Of a stretch of DNA of 64,000 bases, positions 43,101-50,510 are shown piece by piece. The stretch covers positions 1 to 64,000 of the forward strand of contig DATCJO010000184.1 in the NCBI GenBank assembly GCA_036562765.1, written 5' to 3'. Below the pieces are notes generated by a model, which saw only the letters and a program-made list of their open reading frames with translations, was not told the origin of the DNA and searched no databases. Each line of letters opens with the position of its first letter. Within the stretch, counting starts at the first letter, position 1. The stretch comes from JAAYFT01 sp036562765. GTDB lineage: Bacteria > Bacillota > Clostridia > Tissierellales > Tissierellaceae. The translations under genes were made by a program, and so were the position numbers.

Positions 43101-44318
43101 ATGATGAGAATAATAGTTCAAAAATTTGGGGGGACATCTTTAATTAACGAAGAACGCAGGAGTTGTGCAGTAAATAAAATCGAAAACGCAATTAAAAATG
43201 GATTAAAGCCAGTTGTGGTGGTATCTGCCATTGGCAGGGAAGGAGACCCCTATGCCACTGATACATTAATTAATTTTGTAAAATCCATAGGAGTTGTACC
43301 AAATCCTAGGGAACTTGACATGATAATGGCATGTGGGGAAATTATCTCAGCAGTTATAATGGCTACTACATTAAAATCTAGAGGTCATGATTCAATTGCC
43401 TTTACAGGGGGGCAATCAGGAATTATAACTGATGATAGTTTCAATAATGCTAAAATTTTGCATGTTGATCCAATTAATATTTTAAATAGCGTTAAGGGTG
43501 GGAAAATACCAGTTGTATGCGGTTTTCAAGGAATAACAGAGTATGGTGAAATCACAACATTGGGAAGAGGCGGTTCAGATGTTACTGCTTCCATATTAGG
43601 AGAGGCTTTGGGAGCTGAAGTGGTTGAAATATATACAGATGTAGAAGGCGTCATGACTGCAGACCCCAAGATTGTTCCAAATGCTAAAGTCATTGATACT
43701 GTTTATTACAATGAAGTATTCCAAATGGCTGAATATGGGGCAAAGGTACTCCATCCTAGGGCAGTAGAAATTGCAATGAGGTCAAACATTCCTTTGGTAA
43801 TAAGGAGTACAACCTCTGATTTCAAAGGGACATTAATCACAAATTATGACAAATCAAGGTCCTTTAGAGAAGATGCAGAAAGGGTTGTAACTTCAATTGC
43901 CTATATCGACAATAGGGCACAAGTGAAAATACTGCCAAATATAGAAGAATTTGAGAATCAGGAAATGATATTTGACAGTGTTGCAAAGGCTGGAATAAGC
44001 ATCGATATGATAAATGTTTATCCTAACCAAATTTATTTTATAATAGATGAAAAGCAAGCAGGTACTTTGGAAGATGTACTAAAAGAATTAAAATGCCAAT
44101 ATGAGCTAATTCATGGATGCACCAAAGTAACAATTATAGGGAATAGAATGAGAGGGATTCCTGGTGTTATGGCAAAGGCAGTATCTGCCCTTTCTAAGGA
44201 GAATATTGAAATTCTTCAAACTTCAGACTCCCATACAACCATATCTTATTTGATTGAAGGCAAAAATAGAAGTAGAGCGGTGAAAGCCCTTCACGATTAT
44301 TTTAAATTAGGTGAGTAA
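43101..44318 (+). CDS. aspartate kinase
   Basis: A 405-residue aspartokinase, the first step from aspartate to lysine, threonine and methionine. The kinase domain starts with IVQKFGGTS and contains TLGRGGSDVTA and YTDVEGVMTADP. Two C-terminal ACT domains follow (from about residue 265: RVVTSIAYIDNRAQVKI and KVTIIGNRMRGIPGVMAKA). The monofunctional form with tandem ACT domains, like B. subtilis DapG/LysC. GGGGATG lies before ATG 43101; ATG 43104 is equally good. No lysine riboswitch is visible in the ~100-bp leader, and no neighbour belongs to the pathway. Confidence 0.95.
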   Translation: MMRIIVQKFGGTSLINEERRSCAVNKIENAIKNGLKPVVVVSAIGREGDPYATDTLINFVKSIGVVPNPRELDMIMACGEIISAVIMATTLKSRGHDSIAFTGGQSGIITDDSFNNAKILHVDPINILNSVKGGKIPVVCGFQGITEYGEITTLGRGGSDVTASILGEALGAEVVEIYTDVEGVMTADPKIVPNAKVIDTVYYNEVFQMAEYGAKVLHPRAVEIAMRSNIPLVIRSTTSDFKGTLITNYDKSRSFREDAERVVTSIAYIDNRAQVKILPNIEEFENQEMIFDSVAKAGISIDMINVYPNQIYFIIDEKQAGTLEDVLKELKCQYELIHGCTKVTIIGNRMRGIPGVMAKAVSALSKENIEILQTSDSHTTISYLIEGKNRSRAVKALHDYFKLGE

Positions 44319-44319
44319 A

Positions 44320-44354
44320 AAATAAATAAAGGCCATTAATGGCCTTTATTTATT
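44320..44354. terminator. bidirectional terminator, aspartokinase / hisC
   Basis: A perfect stem AATAAATAAAGGCC / GGCCTTTATTTATT around ATTAAT. The last codons and stop of hisC lie within it, so the coding end doubles as a terminator arm. Confidence 0.88.
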
Positions 44355-45424
44355 ACTTCTTTCAAGTTTTCAATGAAGAGCCTATTTTCTTCCATAGTGC
44401 CTATGGAAACCCTGATGTAGTTTCCGCCCATAGGCCTTATGATAACACCTCGTTTTTGCATTTCAACAAATATTTCCTGTCCGCTTCTTTCTATGTCAAC
44501 TAAGATGTGATTTGCTTCAGATGGAACATATTTCAAACTCAATTTTTCAAATTCTTCATATAGATATTTTTTACCTTCAACATTATTTTCATAGGTCTTT
44601 CTAATGAAATCTTCATCTTCTAATGCAGCAACTGCAGCTATTTGAGCAAGGGCATTTACATTAAATGGCCCTCTCACTTTATTTATGTACTGTAAAATTT
44701 CTTCATCACCTATGGTATAAGCTACTCTAATGCCAGCCAATCCGTATGCCTTTGAAAAAGTTCTCATAATAAGGAGGTTTTTATATTTTTTTATCAATTT
44801 TTCAGTTTGATATGGATAATCCTTTCGCGTTACATATTCCCTATATGCTTCATCAGATACAACTAGAATATTTGATGGAACTTTATCTAGGAATTCAACA
44901 AATTCCTTTTCAGGAATGATTGTTCCTGTGGGGTTGTTTGGATTGCATATCCATATTATTTTAGTTTTTGAAGTGATGCTTTCTAAAATCCCATCCAAGT
45001 CGAATGCAAAATCTTTTAAAGGTACTATAACAGGTTTTCCACCCATTATTTCAGCTGCTTGATGATATCTTGGGAAAGTCAAATCTGCCATTATAACTTC
45101 ATCATCTTTTTCAACGAAAGTATTAGTTATTAGGACTATCATTTCATCTAATCCGCTGCTTGGAAGTATATTGCTAGTATCTACGTTATATTTCTTTGCT
45201 AAGGCTTCTTTTAGTTTAGTGCAGTTTCCATCAGGATAAATGGAAATGTTGTCTAATGAGTTAATTATTGCTTCTTTTACTTTTGGAGAGCAGCCCAAGG
45301 GATTTTCGTTTGATGCTAATTTTATTACTTTGCTGATGTTAAATTCCCTTTTTACATCTTCAATAGGCTTACCAGGGACATATGGCTCAATTTTTTCTAT
45401 TTCATTCCTATATTTGATAGACAA
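44336..45424 (-). CDS. hisC: histidinol-phosphate aminotransferase
   Basis: A 362-residue class I/II PLP aminotransferase of the HisC subfamily, converting imidazole acetol phosphate to histidinol phosphate. Landmarks: VIKLASNENPLGCSP, YPDGNCTKLK, the ICNPNNPTGT segment, SDEAYREYV, the PLP lysine in RTFSKAYGLAG and the C-terminal GNYIRVSIGT. It is isolated, with no his operon around it. Orphan HisC paralogues may also act on aromatic amino acids, so the substrate is not certain. AGGAGGTA precedes its ATG. Confidence 0.9.
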   Translation of the reverse strand: MSIKYRNEIEKIEPYVPGKPIEDVKREFNISKVIKLASNENPLGCSPKVKEAIINSLDNISIYPDGNCTKLKEALAKKYNVDTSNILPSSGLDEMIVLITNTFVEKDDEVIMADLTFPRYHQAAEIMGGKPVIVPLKDFAFDLDGILESITSKTKIIWICNPNNPTGTIIPEKEFVEFLDKVPSNILVVSDEAYREYVTRKDYPYQTEKLIKKYKNLLIMRTFSKAYGLAGIRVAYTIGDEEILQYINKVRGPFNVNALAQIAAVAALEDEDFIRKTYENNVEGKKYLYEEFEKLSLKYVPSEANHILVDIERSGQEIFVEMQKRGVIIRPMGGNYIRVSIGTMEENRLFIENLKEVINKGH

Positions 45425-45515
45425 AATATTACCTCCTTTTATATAGACTAATATCAGTATATCAAATTATATGAATATTAGACAATAAAAAAAGCTATGA
45501 TATTGTCTATACTTA

Positions 45516-45524
45516 TGATATAAT
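45516..45524 (+). promoter_or_regulatory. extended -10 promoter element before the EF-G-like gene
   Basis: TGATATAAT with no good -35 at 17 bases. The leader to ATG 45642 would be about 110 nt; no structured element was recognised in it. Confidence 0.5.
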
Positions 45525-45641
45525 CATAAGAGTAGCCATATTTTTAACGGAATTGACTAAAAATTTTGGAAATGTTTAAAACGGGTATTAAGATTTATTA
45601 AATCTTTTAAATAAATATGCTGGTTAAGGGGGAAATGTATA

Positions 45642-47708
45642 ATGAAAACATATTCAGCTGACAAAATCAGGAATGTAGCTTTATTAGGCCATAGCAGTAG
45701 TGGTAAGACAACTTTAACTGAAGCAGTATTATTTGCAACAGGTACTATTAAAAGGCAAGGAAGAGTAGAAGATGGAAATACTGTATCTGATTTTGATAAA
45801 CAAGAAATCGCAAGAAAGGTTTCCATCAATACTACAGTAATTCCTGTTGAATGGCAAGGAGTAAAGTTTAACTTATTGGATACTCCAGGATATTTTGACT
45901 TCGTTGGAGAAATGTATGGTGCCAAGAGGGCCTCTGAAGGTTCGATACTTATTGTGGATGCTTCTGCAGGTATAGAAGTAGGTACAGAAAAGGCATGGAA
46001 GAATTTAGAAAAGTATAAGACACCTAGGATAATCTTCATCAATAAGATGGACAAAGAAGAAGTTAACTTTGAAAAGCTAATCTCTGAATTAAAAGAAAAA
46101 TTTGGCAACAAAGTTGTACCATTTGCATTACCTATAGGAGTATCAAATAATTTCAAAGGCTTAGTATCTGTTATTGACGAAAAGGCATACGAATACAATG
46201 GAGTTGAAAGAAAAGAAGTTGAACTAAAAGATGATTACAAAGTTGAAATTGATTCAATAAAAGAAGGCTTAATGGAAGTAATAGCTGAAACTGATGAAGC
46301 ATTAATGGAAAAATACTTCGAAGGGGAACCATTTACACCTGAAGAAATAACTAAGGGATTAAAATTAGCAGTTTCCAATGGTGATTTAGCTCCAGTTGTA
46401 GTAGGCTGTGCAGAAAAGGCTATAGGAATGGACTTTTTACTTGAAACAATAGAAAAATACATCCCTTCTCCAGTAGATATAGGTGTAGTTAAAGGACTAG
46501 TTAATGACAAGGAAGTTGAAAGAAAAATAGATGTAAATGAGCCATTCTCTGCCTTTGTATTTAAGACAATAATCGACCCATTTGTTGGTAAGCTATCCAT
46601 ATTCAAAGTATTATCAGGTAAGATTACTAAGGATATGGAAATTTATAACTCCACTAAAGAAAAGTCCGAAAAATTAAGCGGTTTGTTTGTACTTAGAGGA
46701 AAGAATCAAATTGAAGTTGATGAGTTGCAAGCTGGAGATATTGGAGCTACAGCAAAATTGAATTATACTCAAACCGGAGATACATTATGTACTAAGAATA
46801 ACCAAATCCTATTTGATAAGATTGAATATCCAAAACCAACCTTGTTCTTGGCAGTATTGCCAAAATCAAAAGGCGACGAAGAAAAGATCAGTACTTCATT
46901 ACAAAGGCTAACTGAAGAAGACCCAAGCTTTATAGTTCAAAGGAATACTGAAACAAAACAATTACTAATTGGCGGACAAGGAAACATGCAATTGGCAGTT
47001 ATAGTCGATAAGTTAAAGAATACTTTTGGAGTAGAAGTTAACTTAACTAAACCAAAGGTAGCATATAGGGAAACTATCAAAGGCACAGCAGCAGTACAAG
47101 GGAAACATAAGAAACAATCAGGCGGTGCTGGTCAATACGGAGACGTTCATATTAGATTTGAACCTTGTGAAGAAGACTTTGTATTTGCTGAAGAAGTATT
47201 TGGCGGTGCAGTACCTAAGAACTTTTTCCCAGCAATTGAAAAGGGATTGTTGGAAGCTAGAGAACATGGTGTTTTAGCAGGATATCCAGTTGTAAATATC
47301 AAGGCAACACTATTTGATGGTTCATATCACCCAGTAGACTCCAACGAAATATCATTTAAGATTGCAGCAACCCTTGCATTTAAGAAAGGTATGGAAGCAG
47401 CAAATCCAGTATTATTAGAACCTATAATGAGATTAGAAATCTTCGTACCAGAAGATTACATGGGCGATGTAATGGGAGATATGAATAAGCGTAGAGGTAG
47501 AATCCTAGGTATGGAACAACAAGAAGATGGATATCAAAAGATAATTGCAGAAGCACCTCAAGCAGAATTGTTTGAATATGCTATAGACTTAAGGGCTATG
47601 ACTCAAGCAAGAGGAAGCTTCACAATGGAATTTGTAAGGTATGAAGAAGTTCCATCAAACATTGCTGAAAAAATCATAGCTGAAGCAAAGGCTGAAAAAG
47701 AACAATAA
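45642..47708 (+). CDS. elongation factor G-like GTPase (EF-G paralogue)
   Basis: A 688-residue protein with the five-domain layout of EF-G, but deviating at key sites. G1 is GHSSSGKTT (canonical AHIDAGKTT), and G3 is DTPGYFDF with Tyr84 in place of the GTPase-activating His of DTPGH. G4 NKMD is intact. Domain IV keeps the GGAGQYGDVHIRFEP type and the GSYHPVDSNEISFK loop. This is the paralogous EF-G group common in Clostridia, not the translocase encoded in the str operon and not TetM. The role is uncertain: a ribosome-bound GTPase with altered hydrolysis is expected. The gene is monocistronic. Confidence 0.92.
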   Translation: MKTYSADKIRNVALLGHSSSGKTTLTEAVLFATGTIKRQGRVEDGNTVSDFDKQEIARKVSINTTVIPVEWQGVKFNLLDTPGYFDFVGEMYGAKRASEGSILIVDASAGIEVGTEKAWKNLEKYKTPRIIFINKMDKEEVNFEKLISELKEKFGNKVVPFALPIGVSNNFKGLVSVIDEKAYEYNGVERKEVELKDDYKVEIDSIKEGLMEVIAETDEALMEKYFEGEPFTPEEITKGLKLAVSNGDLAPVVVGCAEKAIGMDFLLETIEKYIPSPVDIGVVKGLVNDKEVERKIDVNEPFSAFVFKTIIDPFVGKLSIFKVLSGKITKDMEIYNSTKEKSEKLSGLFVLRGKNQIEVDELQAGDIGATAKLNYTQTGDTLCTKNNQILFDKIEYPKPTLFLAVLPKSKGDEEKISTSLQRLTEEDPSFIVQRNTETKQLLIGGQGNMQLAVIVDKLKNTFGVEVNLTKPKVAYRETIKGTAAVQGKHKKQSGGAGQYGDVHIRFEPCEEDFVFAEEVFGGAVPKNFFPAIEKGLLEAREHGVLAGYPVVNIKATLFDGSYHPVDSNEISFKIAATLAFKKGMEAANPVLLEPIMRLEIFVPEDYMGDVMGDMNKRRGRILGMEQQEDGYQKIIAEAPQAELFEYAIDLRAMTQARGSFTMEFVRYEEVPSNIAEKIIAEAKAEKEQ

Positions 47709-47724
47709 TTAATATAAATATAAA

Positions 47725-47760
47725 ATTAACCACAGTTTTATGACTGTGGTTAATTTATAT
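47725..47760 (+). terminator. terminator of the EF-G-like gene
   Basis: Stem ATTAACCACAGT / ACTGTGGTTAAT with loop TTTATG and a T-rich but interrupted tail. Confidence 0.78.
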
Positions 47761-47900
47761 TTGTTGGTTATATACATAATCTATGAAATAATCAATGAAA
47801 GCATCTAGGAGTATATATGATTTAATATTAACCGATATTTGACATCTATAAGTATTATTTGAACTTATATATAAATTTTATATGAAGGGGGAATGATATT

Positions 47901-48230
47901 ATGATTATTTCAATGAAAGATGCATCTAAAGAAAGGGTTTTTAATCTTAGGAATGGAGAAAAATATGTTGATTTAACATCATATAGCGATGAAAATAATA
48001 GAATTATATGTGGAGTTCTAATCCCTGGAGCTTCAATAGGAATGCATTTGCATGAAAATGATAGTGAAATTATCTATATAATAAAGGGGACAGCCACATT
48101 TTTAACAGATGAGGGAGAAGAAGTTGCCCAAGAAGGAATGTGTCACTATTGTCCTAAAGGACATAGTCACAGCATGTTAAATAAAGGAACTGAAGATGTA
48201 ATATTTTTTGCTGTTATACCAAAACATTAG
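47901..48230 (+). CDS. cupin domain protein
   Basis: 109 residues forming a single cupin barrel. Metal ligands are visible as GMHLHENDSEIIYIIKG (motif 1, two His and Glu) and CPKGHSHSM (motif 2 His). Such small cupins act as metal-dependent enzymes or ligand sensors; nothing here narrows it. AAGGGGGAATG precedes ATG 47901. The gene stands alone between the EF-G-like gene and the ctsR operon. Confidence 0.88.
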   Translation: MIISMKDASKERVFNLRNGEKYVDLTSYSDENNRIICGVLIPGASIGMHLHENDSEIIYIIKGTATFLTDEGEEVAQEGMCHYCPKGHSHSMLNKGTEDVIFFAVIPKH

Positions 48231-48311
48231 AAGCTTCATTAAGGTATTACATGATATAATCTTCATTAAAAAATTTAAAAAGTTTATAAGGTAAGTTAAA
48301 TATAAGTTTTC

Positions 48312-48351
48312 ACGAAGGTCAGCTATTTCAATAGTTGTTCCTTCGTTTTTT
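48312..48351 (+). terminator. terminator upstream of the ctsR operon
   Basis: Stem ACGAAGG.CAGCTATT / AATAGTTG.CCTTCGT followed by TTTTTT, 82 bases after the cupin stop. A TGATATAAT extended -10 at 48252-48260 lies between gene and terminator, so a short independent transcript is also possible. Confidence 0.85.
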
Positions 48352-48435
48352 GTTGTATGAAGCTTTAAAAAATTAGTAAGAATTGATTATTTTCCTTAAT
48401 AGTTTAAAAAAATTATTAAAAAGGAAAAAAGGTGG

Positions 48436-48441
48436 TATAAT
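48436..48441 (+). promoter_or_regulatory. -10 element of the ctsR operon promoter
   Basis: TATAAT, with a weak TTATTA about 17 bases upstream as -35. The CtsR operator begins ten bases downstream, over the transcription start. Confidence 0.6.
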
Positions 48442-48450
48442 AATAACGAA

Positions 48451-48467
48451 GGGCAAAGAAAGTCAAA
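48451..48467 (+). promoter_or_regulatory. CtsR operator
   Basis: GGGCAAA-GAA-AGTCAAA fits the CtsR direct heptad repeat (RGTCAAA NAN RGTCAAA) with one mismatch in the first heptad. Its place between the -10 element and the ctsR ribosome binding site is right for autorepression of the clpC operon, relieved by heat or McsB action. Confidence 0.88.
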
Positions 48468-48483
48468 GTCAAGGAGGCGTAAT

Positions 48484-48945
48484 ATGTCTAAACTCACAAA
48501 TCTAATAGAAATGTTTATTAAGTCCTTAATTGATGCCCAAGAAGATGGTATTATTGAAATTCAGAGAAATGAATTGGCAGAAAAATTCAACTGTGCTCCT
48601 TCACAGATAAATTATGTCCTTGCCACCAGATTTACTCCCTACAAAGGTTATTATATAGAGAGTAGACGAGGTGGTGGAGGGTATATTAAAATTGTAAAGG
48701 TTAGTATTGATGAATACGAGGATATCAATAATATTATAATAGATACAATTGGAGAATCAATAACAAAAAACAAAGCATACCATATAGTGGAAGGCTTGCA
48801 GGAAAAGGGAATCATCTCAGAAAGGGAAAGCAGGATTATAAAAGCTGCTTTAAGTGAAAGGGCATTAGGATGTGAAAGCCCAGAGTTGAGAAATAAAGTG
48901 AGAGCTGATATATTAAAAAATATATTGTTAATGTTGGTTAAGTAG
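48484..48945 (+). CDS. ctsR: CtsR, transcriptional repressor of class III stress genes
   Basis: 153 residues. N-terminal winged helix-turn-helix (EMFIKSLIDAQEDGIIEIQRNELAEKFNCAPSQINYVLATRF) with the glycine-rich wing RRGGGGYIKI that acts as thermosensor and DNA contact. The C-terminal helical dimerisation domain ends near 150. It represses its own operon through the upstream CtsR box. AAGGAGGCG precedes ATG 48484. First gene of ctsR-mcsA-mcsB-clpC, with 12-base spacing to mcsA. Confidence 0.96.
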   Translation: MSKLTNLIEMFIKSLIDAQEDGIIEIQRNELAEKFNCAPSQINYVLATRFTPYKGYYIESRRGGGGYIKIVKVSIDEYEDINNIIIDTIGESITKNKAYHIVEGLQEKGIISERESRIIKAALSERALGCESPELRNKVRADILKNILLMLVK

Positions 48946-48957
48946 GAGGGATTAGAT

Positions 48958-49464
48958 TTGTTATGTGATAAGTGTAATAAAAACGTGGCCACAATCCATT
49001 TTACTAAAATCATAAATGGACATGTTGAAGAAAGGCATCTTTGTGAGTCATGTGCAAAGGAAGAGGAGGATTTTGAGTTTAATTTTGAGATACCTTTTTC
49101 TTTTGAAAATATCTTTACTGGCTTAATAGATAATTTGCCAGAGGAATCTGAAAGAAAGAAAGTTGCTACCTGCCCAAAGTGTGGCTTAACATATAAGAAA
49201 TTCCAAGAAATTGGTAAATTTGGATGCTCTAAATGTTATGAAGTATTTGAAAAGGATATAAATACATTGTTGAAAGGCATTCATGGACATAATATCCATA
49301 GAGGCAAGGTACCAATAAATACTAAGGACAAAATAGTTCAAAAGAAAGCCATTGAAACTCTTCAAGAAGAATTGAAGAAATCAATTGAAAAAGAAGATTT
49401 TGAAAGGGCTGCATATTTGAGGGATGAAATAAACAGGCTAAAGCAAAAGCTTAGCAGGAGTTAG
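48958..49464 (+). CDS. mcsA: McsA, zinc-finger activator of McsB
   Basis: 168 residues. Two N-terminal CxxC pairs (CDKC, CESC), two more in the middle (CPKCGLTYKKF..., CSKCYEVF) and a C-terminal UVR-like motif (EDFERAAYLRDEINRLKQKL). This is the McsA pattern; it binds and activates the McsB arginine kinase. The TTG start at 48958 is preceded by AGGAGGG and is the only start that keeps the first CxxC. Spaced 12 bases from ctsR and 11 from mcsB. Confidence 0.95.
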   Translation: MLCDKCNKNVATIHFTKIINGHVEERHLCESCAKEEEDFEFNFEIPFSFENIFTGLIDNLPEESERKKVATCPKCGLTYKKFQEIGKFGCSKCYEVFEKDINTLLKGIHGHNIHRGKVPINTKDKIVQKKAIETLQEELKKSIEKEDFERAAYLRDEINRLKQKLSRS

Positions 49465-49475
49465 GGGGTGAGCCT

Positions 49476-50507
49476 ATGGTTAAATGGTTAGATGGTACAG
49501 GGTTAGATGAAGATGTTGTAGTAAGCACTAGATTGAGACTAGCAAGAAATTTAGCCAATTATAGGTTTCCCAATTTTATGAATAATGATGAAGCAGAAGC
49601 AGTAACTAATGAAATACTAAACTGCATGAAGGATAATGTTTATGAGGTTCCATATAAATTCTATCGTATAAGGGATTTATCAGATACTGAAAGAAGTGCT
49701 TTTGTAGAAGATCATTTAATTAGTCCTAATCTAGCTAATAACTTGAATACAGGAAGTTTTCTTTTAAGGAACGATGAAAAGGCTACAGTGATGATAAATG
49801 AAGAGGACCACATAAGGATTCAGGTATTACTTCCTGGATTAAATTTTGAAAAGGGCTGGGAAATGGCTTCAAGTATAGATGATTCATTGGAAGGGAAAGT
49901 TGAATATGCATATCACGAAAAGTTTGGATATTTAACTGCCTGCCCAACAAATGTCGGTACAGGCTTAAGGGCCTCTGTTATGGTTCATCTTCCATGTATA
50001 ACTATGACTGGGCATATTAATTCTATAATTGAAGAGCTCACAAAGATTGGATTAACTGTAAGAGGCATTTATGGAGAAGGTACCAAGGCATTAGGAAATA
50101 TCTTTCAAATCTCAAATCAAACTACATTGGGAGAATCTGAAGAAGAGATTATAAAGAAGTTAAACAGGGTTGTTAGAGAAATAATATCCAGAGAAAGAAG
50201 TACAAGGGTATATATGTTAGATAAGAGAAATCATCAGATGGAAGATATGATTTACAGGTCTTATGGCATTTTGAAATATGGCAGAATTATTTCTTCTCAA
50301 GAAGCCATGAATCATCTATCTAATGTTAAATTAGGCTGCGATCTTGGCGTAATAGATTATATAAAATCCAAGGATATAGTTAAACTAATGATAGAAATAC
50401 AGCCAGCTAATATACAAAGAGCTGCAAATAGAGATTTGACTTACGAAGAAAGAGACATATACAGAGCAGAATTAATAAGGAAAAAATTAAGTAATTTGGA
50501 GGGGTAA
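49476..50507 (+). CDS. mcsB: McsB, protein-arginine kinase
   Basis: A 343-residue phosphagen-kinase-fold enzyme that phosphorylates arginines of CtsR and misfolded proteins and so marks them for ClpC-ClpP. Characteristic stretches are VVVSTRLRLARNLANYRFP, the CPTNVGTGLRASVMVHLP nucleotide and catalytic segment with its Cys, and RGIYGEGTKALGNIFQISNQTTLG. The pArg-binding C-terminal region is present. GGGGGTGAG precedes ATG 49476; clpC begins 4 bases after the stop. Confidence 0.96.
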   Translation: MVKWLDGTGLDEDVVVSTRLRLARNLANYRFPNFMNNDEAEAVTNEILNCMKDNVYEVPYKFYRIRDLSDTERSAFVEDHLISPNLANNLNTGSFLLRNDEKATVMINEEDHIRIQVLLPGLNFEKGWEMASSIDDSLEGKVEYAYHEKFGYLTACPTNVGTGLRASVMVHLPCITMTGHINSIIEELTKIGLTVRGIYGEGTKALGNIFQISNQTTLGESEEEIIKKLNRVVREIISRERSTRVYMLDKRNHQMEDMIYRSYGILKYGRIISSQEAMNHLSNVKLGCDLGVIDYIKSKDIVKLMIEIQPANIQRAANRDLTYEERDIYRAELIRKKLSNLEG

Positions 50508-50510
50508 CAC

